Below are positions 57,424-64,000 of a DNA stretch of 64,000 bases, piece by piece. Source of the stretch: Conexibacter sp. SYSU D00693. GTDB lineage: Bacteria > Actinomycetota > Thermoleophilia > Solirubrobacterales > Solirubrobacteraceae. The notes beneath the pieces are model-generated. The model made no database searches. It saw only the letters and a program-made list of their open reading frames with translations, and had not been told where the DNA came from. The stretch covers positions 2,046,001-2,110,000 of the forward strand of contig NZ_CP070950.1 in the NCBI RefSeq assembly GCF_017084525.1, given 5' to 3'. Within the stretch, counting starts at the first letter, position 1. Every line of letters starts with the position of its first letter. The position numbers and the translations under genes were made by a program.

Positions 57424-57941
57424 CGCGCGATGGCGCGCTGGATGCCGAAGACCTGCACGTAGTAGCGACCCCACCGGCCGCCGGCCGCCACGCCGGTGCC
57501 GATGTGGGTGAAGCGGCGGTCGAGCAGGTTGCGCCGGTGCGGGGCGCTCGCGAGCCAGGTGGCGCAGGCGTCGGCGCCGGTCGGCCAGCCCCAGGCGAGG
57601 TTCTCCCCCACCCCCTGGTAGCGGTGGGTGTAGCGGCTGACGCGCTCGGCCGGGCCGCGGCCCTGGGGGTCGCGGTGGCCGGTGTAGCCCCGCTTCGCCA
57701 TGCCCTTGGCCTGCAGGCGCGCGGCGCGGGAGAGCGACGGGTCGGCCTTCAGCGCCGGGAGGCCGCGGCGGCCCCGCTCGACGTTGGCACAGCGCCGGAT
57801 GGCGACCTCGTCGACCGCCGTGGCGGTGCTCGCCGACGACGCGGCGACGGTGCGGGTGAGCTGCGCAGCGCTCGGCCCGGGTGTCAGCGCGAGGACACCC
57901 GTCACCAGGGCAGCCGGGATCGTCGGGTCCAGCAGCGCCAT
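57420..57941 (-). CDS. Secreted CAP/SCP-like domain protein
   Basis: 173 residues: a hydrophobic N-terminal signal, then a CAP domain with NVERGRRGLPALKADPSLSR, GYTGHRDP, GENLAWGW and APHRRNLLDRRFTHIGTG, the typical order for bacterial SCP extracellular proteins. Function unknown, possibly a cell wall or lipid-binding role. It is convergent with the ArsR-like gene, sharing three bases at the stops. Confidence 0.9.
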   Translation of the reverse strand: MALLDPTIPAALVTGVLALTPGPSAAQLTRTVAASSASTATAVDEVAIRRCANVERGRRGLPALKADPSLSRAARLQAKGMAKRGYTGHRDPQGRGPAERVSRYTHRYQGVGENLAWGWPTGADACATWLASAPHRRNLLDRRFTHIGTGVAAGGRWGRYYVQVFGIQRAIAR

Positions 57942-57959
57942 CAGGTCGGGATCCTGCCG

Positions 57960-59006
57960 TCAGGCGGCGGCGCGTGCGCCACCTACGACACCGCGCTGCA
58001 CCAGCAGCTCGGCGATCTGCACGGTGTTGAGGGCCGCGCCCTTGAGGAGGTTGTCGCCCACGACGAAGAGGTTCAGGGTCTTGGGATCGCTGAGGTCCTT
58101 GCGGACGCGGCCGACGGCGACCTCGTCGCGGCCAGCGTATTCCACCGGCGTGGGGACGTTGTGAACGACTTCACCGGGGAACGCCTCGAGGACGCGCAGC
58201 GCCTCGTCGAGGTCGACCTCCCGCCGGAACGTCGCGCGGCACTGCACCGAGTGGCCGACGAAGACGGGCACGCGCACGCACGTGGGCGACACGCGCAGCT
58301 CCGGCAGGTCGAGGATCTTGCGCGACTCGTTCATGAGCTTGAGCTCCTCGTCGGTGTAGCCACCGTCCTTCTCGGAGCCCAGCCACGGCACGACGTTGAA
58401 CGCCAGCGGCTTGGCGTGGACCTCGGCCGCGATGCCCTCGAGCGCCTTGCCCTTGCCGGCGACGAGGTCGTCGCGGCGCTGCATGAGCGGCTCGACCTGG
58501 TCGGCCAGCTCGTCCATGCCCTTCTGCCCCGCGCCGCCCGCGGCCTGGAAGCTCGTCGCCACCAGGTCGGTGAGGCCGAAGGCGTCGTGCAGCGCCTTCA
58601 GCGGGAGCATGATCTGCATCGTCGTGCAGTTCGGGTTGGCGACGATGCCCTTGCCGATCCGGTCCAGCGCGTCGGGGTTGACCTCGGCGACGACGAGCGG
58701 GACGTCGTCGTCCATCCGCCACGCGCTCGAGTTGTCGACGACGACCGCGCCGGCCTGCGCGAACTTCGGTGCCCACGCCTTGGAGGTCGAGCCGCCCGCG
58801 GAGAAGATCGCGATGTCGAAGCCCTCCTGGACGCCCTCCTCGAGGGCCTGGACGACCAGGCCGCCGTGGAGCTCGCGCCCGGCGCTGCGCGCCGAGGCGA
58901 TCGGGACGACCTCGAGGTCGGGGATGCCGCCCTCGCGCTCGTGGAGGAGGCGCAGCATCGCGGTGCCCACGGCGCCCGTGGCGCCCACGACGGCGACGCG
59001 GGTCAC
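57960..59006 (-). CDS. asd: Aspartate-semialdehyde dehydrogenase
   Basis: 348 residues; NADPH-dependent reduction of aspartyl phosphate toward Lys, Thr, Met and diaminopimelate. [18 protein letters not shown], catalytic Cys in [11 protein letters not shown] (about 130), and VFVGHSVQ with the catalytic His. GTG 59006 overlaps the lysC stop (GTGA). Standard lysC-asd operon. Confidence 0.96.
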   Translation of the reverse strand: MTRVAVVGATGAVGTAMLRLLHEREGGIPDLEVVPIASARSAGRELHGGLVVQALEEGVQEGFDIAIFSAGGSTSKAWAPKFAQAGAVVVDNSSAWRMDDDVPLVVAEVNPDALDRIGKGIVANPNCTTMQIMLPLKALHDAFGLTDLVATSFQAAGGAGQKGMDELADQVEPLMQRRDDLVAGKGKALEGIAAEVHAKPLAFNVVPWLGSEKDGGYTDEELKLMNESRKILDLPELRVSPTCVRVPVFVGHSVQCRATFRREVDLDEALRVLEAFPGEVVHNVPTPVEYAGRDEVAVGRVRKDLSDPKTLNLFVVGDNLLKGAALNTVQIAELLVQRGVVGGARAAA

Positions 59007-60268
59007 GACGCGAACTCCCCGAAGGGCTGCTCGGGCCGGATCGTGTCGCTGCCCTGCAGCTCGAAGGCGCTGTGCAGGGCGCGCACCGCGTCCTCGACCT
59101 GGCCGCCCGGGACCACGCAGGAGATCCGGATCGGCGAGGTCGAGATCATCTCGATGTTGATCTCGTTGGCCCCGAGGGTGCTGAAGACCTTCGCGGCCAC
59201 GCCGGGGTGGGACTTCATGCCGGCGCCGACGATCGAGACCTTGCCCATCGACTCGTCGGTCTCCAGGCGCATGTCGAGCTCCGCGCACAGCGGCTCGAGC
59301 GCCTCGCGCGCCGTCGGGAGGTCGTCGCGCGGGATCGTGAACGACATCTCGGCCAGCGTGCCGGCGGAGCGTGGCTCGTTCTGGATGATCATGTCGATGT
59401 TGACGTTCGCGTCGGCCAGGGCGGTCGTGACGCGGCCGGCGAGGCCGGGCGAGTCCGGCACGCCGACGAGCGTCACGCGGGCCTCGCCGCGCGAGTGCGT
59501 CACCGCGGTGATGAGCGGGTGCTCCATGGTCTCCTCCTCGGACACGACGACCGTGCCCGGTGCGTCGTCGAAGCTCGAACGGCAGTGGATGCGCACGCCG
59601 TGGTTGCGCGCGTACTCGACGCTGCGCAGCTGCAGGACGCCGGCGCCGGACGCGGCCATCTCCAGCATCTCGTCGAACGAGACGACGGTGAGCTTGCGCG
59701 CGTCGGGGACGATGCGCGGATCGGCGCTGAAGACGCCCGGCACGTCGGTGTAGATCTCGCAGACGTCGGCGCCGACGGCGGCGGCCAGGGCGACGGCGGT
59801 GGTGTCCGACCCGCCGCGGCCGAGCGTCGTGACGTCCTTGGCGGTCGAGACGCCCTGGAAGCCGGCGACGAGGACGATGTCGCCCTCGTCGAGCGCGGCG
59901 TGGATGCGGTCGGCGCGCACCTCGAGGATGCGGGCCTTCGTGTGCGAGGTGTCGGTGACGATGCCGGCCTGCGAGCCGGTGAGCGAGATCGCCCGGTGGC
60001 CGAGGTCGTTGATCGCCATGGCGCACAGGGCGCAGGAGACGCGCTCGCCCGTCGAGAGGAGCATGTCCATCTCGCGGGGGTCGGGGTTCTCCGAGACCTC
60101 CTGGGCGTCGGCGATCAGGCGGTCGGTCTCCTTGCCGCGGGCGGAGAGGACGGCGACGACGCGCAGGCCCTCCTCGCGCTTGGCCACGATGCGGTGGGCG
60201 GCGCGCTTGAGCCGCTCGGCGTCGGCGACCGAGGTGCCTCCGAACTTCATGACCACCGTGCCCGGCAT
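59003..60268 (-). CDS. lysC: Aspartokinase
   Basis: 421 residues; phosphorylates aspartate. [16 protein letters not shown] at the N-terminus, [20 protein letters not shown] (about 150) and two C-terminal ACT domains ([39 protein letters not shown]) for feedback control by Lys/Thr. ATG 60268 has TACCCT 9 nt upstream and no Shine-Dalgarno sequence, a leaderless type. Divergent from the GH3-like gene. Confidence 0.96.
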   Translation of the reverse strand: MPGTVVMKFGGTSVADAERLKRAAHRIVAKREEGLRVVAVLSARGKETDRLIADAQEVSENPDPREMDMLLSTGERVSCALCAMAINDLGHRAISLTGSQAGIVTDTSHTKARILEVRADRIHAALDEGDIVLVAGFQGVSTAKDVTTLGRGGSDTTAVALAAAVGADVCEIYTDVPGVFSADPRIVPDARKLTVVSFDEMLEMAASGAGVLQLRSVEYARNHGVRIHCRSSFDDAPGTVVVSEEETMEHPLITAVTHSRGEARVTLVGVPDSPGLAGRVTTALADANVNIDMIIQNEPRSAGTLAEMSFTIPRDDLPTAREALEPLCAELDMRLETDESMGKVSIVGAGMKSHPGVAAKVFSTLGANEINIEMISTSPIRISCVVPGGQVEDAVRALHSAFELQGSDTIRPEQPFGEFAS

Positions 60269-60277
60269 GGACGCTGC

Positions 60278-60283
60278 AGGGTA
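60278..60283 (-). promoter_or_regulatory. Likely -10 box of leaderless lysC message
   Basis: TACCCT on the minus strand, 9 nt before ATG 60268, in the 57-nt divergent gap. No ribosome site is present. Confidence 0.45.
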
Positions 60284-60325
60284 TCGACGGACCCCGGCTG
60301 ACGCGGGTGCGCGAGGATCCGGCAC

Positions 60326-61567
60326 GTGCGGAGGCGGAGGCGGCTCGTCCTGGTGGTCCTGGCCCTGCTGGTCGTGGGCGCCGGAGCCGGGGCGTTCCTC
60401 GCGCTGCGCGACGACGAGGACCGGCCCGCCACCGAGGCGGGGTCGTCCTTCGGCGGCGGCGACGAGGAGGCCCCGCGGAGCACGGCGCTCCTGGACGCGC
60501 TCGCGCCGCTGCTGGCGTCCGACCAGGGCGAGCGGCGCGCCGCGCCCACCCCGCCGCCGGCCGGCGACGACGAGGACGAGCGCGTCCGGCTCCCGCTGCC
60601 GGCCGCGCGCGCGGCGGCACGGCTCTTCCTCGTGGGCTTCGCGGGCACGTCGCCCGACGCGCCGTTCTTCACCCGGTTGCGGGCGCGGGGCTGGGGCGGC
60701 GTGGTGCTCGAGCGCGGCAACGCGGTGCGCGGGCCGCAGGCCTTCGGCGCGCTGGCGCGCCGGGTGCGCGAGGTCGCGCGCGAGGCGGGCCAGGGCGCGC
60801 CGCTGGTGGCGGCGGTGCAGGACGGCACCGACGCGACCGCGCTGCGCAGCCTGCCGCCGCGGGCGCCGGTGGAGACGGCGGACGCCGGCGAGGCCGAGCG
60901 CGACGCGCGGGCGGCGGGCCGGCGGCTGCGCGGGCTGGGCGTCGCGCTGGACCTCGCGCCGCCGGCGAGCCTCGGCAGCGCCGGTGGCCCGTGGGAGGGC
61001 CTGGCCTTCGGCGACGAGCCGGGGGTGGTGGGCGACGCGGTCCGCGCGGCGGTCGACGGCTACCGCGCCGGCGGCGTCGCGGCGGTGGTCGGGCGCTTCC
61101 CCGGCGAGGGCGCGGCGTCCCAGGACCCGTCGGCGGGCGCGGCCACGGTCGGCCTGGCGCTCGAGGACCTGCGCGCCAACGACCTCGTCCCGTTCCGCCG
61201 CGTCGCGCGCCGGGCGGCGGCGATCCAGATGAGCCCCGCGCTGTACGCCGCCTGGGACGGCGTGACGCCGGCGACGCTCCTGCCCGAGGCGGTGCGGGAG
61301 CTGCGGGGGACGGGCTTCGACGGCGTCGTGGTGAGCGCCGACCTCGCCGTCACGACCCTCGCGACGGGCGGCTCGGTCGGCGACGCGGCGGTCCGCGCCC
61401 TGCAGGCGGGCTGCGACCTGCTGTGGGTCCCGGGTGACCGCCAGGCCCAGGAGGACGCCTACCGCGCCGTCCTCGCCGCGATCCGCCGCGGCGACGTCGA
61501 GACCGCGCACGTCGCCGACGCCCTGAAGCGCATCGCCGCGCTCAAGCGCCGGTTCCGCATCCGCTGA
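60326..61567 (+). CDS. Membrane-anchored GH3-like protein, probably catalytically dead
   Basis: 413 residues. An N-terminal signal anchor ([21 protein letters not shown]), an acidic/Pro linker to about 90, then a glycoside hydrolase 3 barrel similar to NagZ/beta-hexosaminidases ([25 protein letters not shown]). The diagnostic KHFPGHG...DSH of NagZ-like enzymes is changed to GRFPGEG, losing the His, and the nucleophile context reads VVSADLAV. It may bind glycans rather than cleave them. GTG start. Confidence 0.75.
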   Translation: MRRRRRLVLVVLALLVVGAGAGAFLALRDDEDRPATEAGSSFGGGDEEAPRSTALLDALAPLLASDQGERRAAPTPPPAGDDEDERVRLPLPAARAAARLFLVGFAGTSPDAPFFTRLRARGWGGVVLERGNAVRGPQAFGALARRVREVAREAGQGAPLVAAVQDGTDATALRSLPPRAPVETADAGEAERDARAAGRRLRGLGVALDLAPPASLGSAGGPWEGLAFGDEPGVVGDAVRAAVDGYRAGGVAAVVGRFPGEGAASQDPSAGAATVGLALEDLRANDLVPFRRVARRAAAIQMSPALYAAWDGVTPATLLPEAVRELRGTGFDGVVVSADLAVTTLATGGSVGDAAVRALQAGCDLLWVPGDRQAQEDAYRAVLAAIRRGDVETAHVADALKRIAALKRRFRIR

Positions 61568-61580
61568 CGCGACGCGCCGG

Positions 61581-61637
61581 GTGGAAAGTGCCAGGCACCT
61601 TCCACGTGCGAGGTGGAAAGTGCCAGGCACTTTCCAC
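61581..61637. repeat. Twin 25-bp palindromes with GTGCCAGGCAC core
   Basis: First unit 61581-61605 (11 of 12 pairs), second unit 61613-61637 (12 of 12, perfect), both GTGGAAAGTGCC-A-GGCA..TTCCAC, separated by 7 bp. They fill most of the gap between the GH3-like gene and the ABC transporter. Same family as the other palindromes; could also be a tandem operator. Confidence 0.75.
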
Positions 61638-61677
61638 GTTGACGCGACCGCGACAGCGCGCCGGGCACCCTCCTCGG

Positions 61678-62400
61678 GTGCTGTCGAGCGAGCCGGTGCT
61701 GCGCGCGAGGGGCCTGCGCAAGAGCCACGGCTCCGGGCGGGCGCAGCGGACGGTGCTCGCCGGCGTCGACCTCGACGTGGTGCCGGGCGAGCTCGTGGCG
61801 ATCGTGGGGCGGTCGGGCGCCGGGAAGTCGACGCTCCTGCACGTCCTGGGCGGGCTCGACGACGCCGACGCGGGGACGGTCGAGGTCGCGGGGAGGGCGC
61901 TCACCGGCGTGCCGGAACGCCGGCGCGCCGAGGTCCGTCGCGACGTCCTGGGCTTCGTCTTCCAGTTCTTCCACCTCGTCCCGGAGCTCGACGGCGAGGC
62001 CAACGTCCTACTGCCGACGACGCTGCCGGGCGCGGCGCCGGGCGGCGCGGCGCGCGGGCAGGCGCTCATCGACCGCCTCGGCCTGCGCGAGGTCGCCGGC
62101 CTCCTGCCCCACCAGCTGTCGGGCGGCGAGCAGCAGCGCTTCGCGCTGGCCCGCGCGCTCGTCGCCGACCCGCCGGTCGTGCTCGCCGACGAGCCGATCG
62201 GCAACCTCGACGCCACGGCCGGCGCGCTCGTCCTGACGCTCCTGCGCGAGGTGGCCGACGAGGGCCGCGCCGTCGTCATGGTCACCCACCAGGCCGAGGC
62301 GACCGCGGTGGCCGACCGGGTCGTGCGCCTCGAGGAAGGACTGCTGGCCGAGGACGTGCGGGACGGCGCCGGGCTGGCCGACCACGCCGCCGGCCGGTGA
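61678..62400 (+). CDS. ABC transporter ATP-binding protein (LolD/MacB type)
   Basis: 240 residues: Walker [12 protein letters not shown]-loop [10 protein letters not shown], signature LSGGEQQRF, Walker B VVLADEP and switch His in MVTHQ. This is the LolD/FtsE/MacB subfamily that powers FtsX-type permeases, matching its coupled partner (GTGA overlap). GTG 61678 chosen; GTG 61693 is possible. The cargo is unknown. Confidence 0.92.
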   Translation: MLSSEPVLRARGLRKSHGSGRAQRTVLAGVDLDVVPGELVAIVGRSGAGKSTLLHVLGGLDDADAGTVEVAGRALTGVPERRRAEVRRDVLGFVFQFFHLVPELDGEANVLLPTTLPGAAPGGAARGQALIDRLGLREVAGLLPHQLSGGEQQRFALARALVADPPVVLADEPIGNLDATAGALVLTLLREVADEGRAVVMVTHQAEATAVADRVVRLEEGLLAEDVRDGAGLADHAAGR

Positions 62401-64000
62401 GGCGGTCGCGCCGGCTGCTCACGGCCTTCGGCGTCCTGGGCGCCGCGCTCGTGCTCGGCGTCGCGCTGACCGTCGTCCAGGGCCTCGCGACCGGCTTCGA
62501 CCGCGCCGCCGACGAGGCCGACCTCGCCAGCGTCGTGGCGCGCTTCGACGAGCAGCCGCGTGAGCGTGTCGCCGCCCGCGTCGGCGCCCTGCCCAACCTC
62601 GCCGCCGCCTCCTACCGCTACGAGGAGACGCGGGTGCCGCTGCGCGCTCGCGGACGGCGGACGGGCGACGGCGTCGTCCAGCTCGTCGACGACGAGCCGC
62701 GCCGCGGCTACGCGATCGTCGCCGGACGCGACCTGCGGCGGTCCTCCGCGCCCGGCGCCGAGGAGGAGGTCGTCGTCGAGCGTGGCCTCGCCGACGAGTG
62801 GGGGCTGGAGGTCGGGGACCGTCTTCGCGTGGGTCGCGGCGGCGGTCGGCGGGTCGTGGGCATCGCGGTCGGGCCCGACAACGTCGCCTACCCCCTCGCC
62901 CCGACGGCCCGGGTCTACCTCTCGCTCGGCGCGTTCGAGCGGCGGGTGAGCGAGCGCTTCGGCCGCGCCGTGCGCTTCCCCGTCAACGAGGCGCTGCTGT
63001 GGACCGCCGACGAGGACCGCACCGACGTCCTGCTCTCCCAGGCCCGCCAGACCGCCGCGGGCGTGCGCGGCCTGCGCTTCGTCACCCGCGAAGGCGTGCA
63101 GGCGATCGTGTCGCAGAGCGCCGGCCTCGTCGTCGGCCTGCTCGTGGCGTTCGGCGTGGTCGCGGCGGGGCTCGCGGGCGTGCTGCTCGGTGCCGGCGCG
63201 CAGTCCGACGTCCAGCGCCGGCTGCCGTCGATCGGTGTGCGCCGGGCGGTCGGGCTGCGGCCCGCGGGCGTTGTGCGCGGCCACGCCCTGGAGGGCGCGC
63301 AGGCCGCGGCGCTGCCGGCGGCCGCGGGGCTCGCGCTCGGCGCCGTCGTCGCGGGCGGGCCCACCGCGTCGGTCCTGCACAGCCTCAACCAGCTCGAGGC
63401 GCCGGTGGCCGAGCGGCTGCCGCTGCTGGCGGCCGCGTGGCTCGCCGTCGTCGTCCTGGTGGCCGCGGCGTCCGCGCTGCCGGCATGGCGTGCGGCGCGC
63501 CGGCCCGTCGCCACGCTCCTGCGTGGCGGGGACGTCGCCACCCCGCGCGGCCCGGGCCGGGCCGGCCTGCGCGGCGGCCGCGGCGTCGTCGGCCTGGGCG
63601 CGCGGCTCGTCGCGGCACGGCGCGCGCGCTACGCGGTGGTCGTCGGGGTCCTCGGCGCCGCGGCGGCCGTCGCGCTCCTGCTCCTGGCGCTGGCCTCCCT
63701 GCTGACCGCCCTGCGCGACGACCCCGCCACGCTGGGCAAGCGCTACCAGCTGACCGCGAACCTGGACCCGAGCTTCGCCCCGGACGTCGAGCGCCTCGAC
63801 GGCGTCGCCGCCGCCGCGCCGCGCTTCCAGGTGGACGCGGTGGGCGCGGGGGCGCTCGGCTCGCCGCTGCGCCTCATCGCCTACCCGGGCGACCACACGC
63901 GCTTCGAGGCGCCGCCGCTGGCCGAGGGCCGGCGCGTGCGCGGCGACGGGGAGGCGGAGGTCGGCGCCGGGCTGGCCGACGTCCTCGGCCTGCGCGTCGG
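62397..64000 (+). CDS. FtsX-like ABC permease, C-terminus outside window
   Basis: At least 534 residues. One N-terminal membrane helix, a large extracytoplasmic domain (about 40-235, MacB-PCD-like), three more membrane helices (around 245, 305 and 345) with FtsX features, then a second N-terminal-like half starting near residue 410. This duplicated layout matches large FtsX/MacB-type permeases. GTG 62397 overlaps the ATPase stop by 4 bp. The frame remains open to the window edge. Confidence 0.88.
   Translation, partial: MRRSRRLLTAFGVLGAALVLGVALTVVQGLATGFDRAADEADLASVVARFDEQPRERVAARVGALPNLAAASYRYEETRVPLRARGRRTGDGVVQLVDDEPRRGYAIVAGRDLRRSSAPGAEEEVVVERGLADEWGLEVGDRLRVGRGGGRRVVGIAVGPDNVAYPLAPTARVYLSLGAFERRVSERFGRAVRFPVNEALLWTADEDRTDVLLSQARQTAAGVRGLRFVTREGVQAIVSQSAGLVVGLLVAFGVVAAGLAGVLLGAGAQSDVQRRLPSIGVRRAVGLRPAGVVRGHALEGAQAAALPAAAGLALGAVVAGGPTASVLHSLNQLEAPVAERLPLLAAAWLAVVVLVAAASALPAWRAARRPVATLLRGGDVATPRGPGRAGLRGGRGVVGLGARLVAARRARYAVVVGVLGAAAAVALLLLALASLLTALRDDPATLGKRYQLTANLDPSFAPDVERLDGVAAAAPRFQVDAVGAGALGSPLRLIAYPGDHTRFEAPPLAEGRRVRGDGEAEVGAGLADVLGLRV

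Noticed and set aside
57876-57900. Inverted repeat GGGTGTC...GACACCC inside the CAP protein signal region
   Set aside because: Resembles the palindrome family but has an 8-nt gap and lies in coding sequence; likely chance.

Overview
This is a window of GC-rich (roughly 73-75% G+C) actinobacterial chromosome. GTG starts are frequent, genes are tightly packed, and many starts lack a Shine-Dalgarno sequence but sit 7-9 nt behind a TANNNT box, as in leaderless actinobacterial mRNAs. Gene content (monomeric NADP isocitrate dehydrogenase, cysteine-rich 'type E' succinate dehydrogenase, CIRCE element, PucR, LCP and DUF4235 proteins) fits Actinomycetota. By general resemblance I would guess Thermoleophilia/Solirubrobacterales, but this is inference and no 16S gene is present.

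Layout. 1-13 kb, mostly minus strand: a SurA-like lipoprotein, mfd, pth, rplY, then an accessory block (secreted GH2 enzyme, small proteins, an MbcA-like protein), then prs and glmU. This is the usual glmU-prs-rplY-pth-mfd housekeeping order with an insertion. 12.3-13.3 kb: an HNH endonuclease next to tRNA-Gln. 13.3-25.3 kb: a long minus-strand series from a ROK kinase through rsmI, metG, tatD, rsmA, ispE, a DedA-PAP2 fusion, a PucR regulator, a nucleoside phosphorylase and a degenerate EAL protein, often joined by 4-bp GTGA overlaps. 25.3-33.6 kb, mostly plus strand: an LCP protein, glyS, a phospholipase D, an RTX-repeat protein, a phosphopantetheinyl transferase, tag and a MASE1-GGDEF cyclase. 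Two minus-strand FmdB-type genes sit inside this stretch behind a CIRCE operator. 33.6-42 kb, minus strand: TetR, hsp20-lon-SMP30, an alcohol dehydrogenase with an MBL hydrolase, and an FMN hydroxy-acid oxidase. 42-44 kb: small plus-strand genes. 44-55.3 kb: three TCA-cycle units (mdh-icd on minus, sdhA-sdhB-cysteine-rich subunit on plus) separated by TetR-aidB, aat and an M50 protease. 55.6-64 kb: an atypical response regulator, an ArsR-like regulator, a CAP protein, lysC-asd, a degenerate GH3 protein and an ABC transporter cut by the window edge.

I see no CRISPR array, insertion sequence, prophage, defence island or biosynthetic cluster. The most interesting signals are regulatory and repeat-based: a CIRCE (HrcA) operator over the promoter of a cysteine-less FmdB paralogue; a family of odd-length intergenic palindromes at four loci; phased GGGTGAG repeats before a response regulator that lacks its phospho-acceptor Asp; clear inverted-repeat operators for TetR-aidB and the ArsR-like gene; and a start codon held in a hairpin loop.
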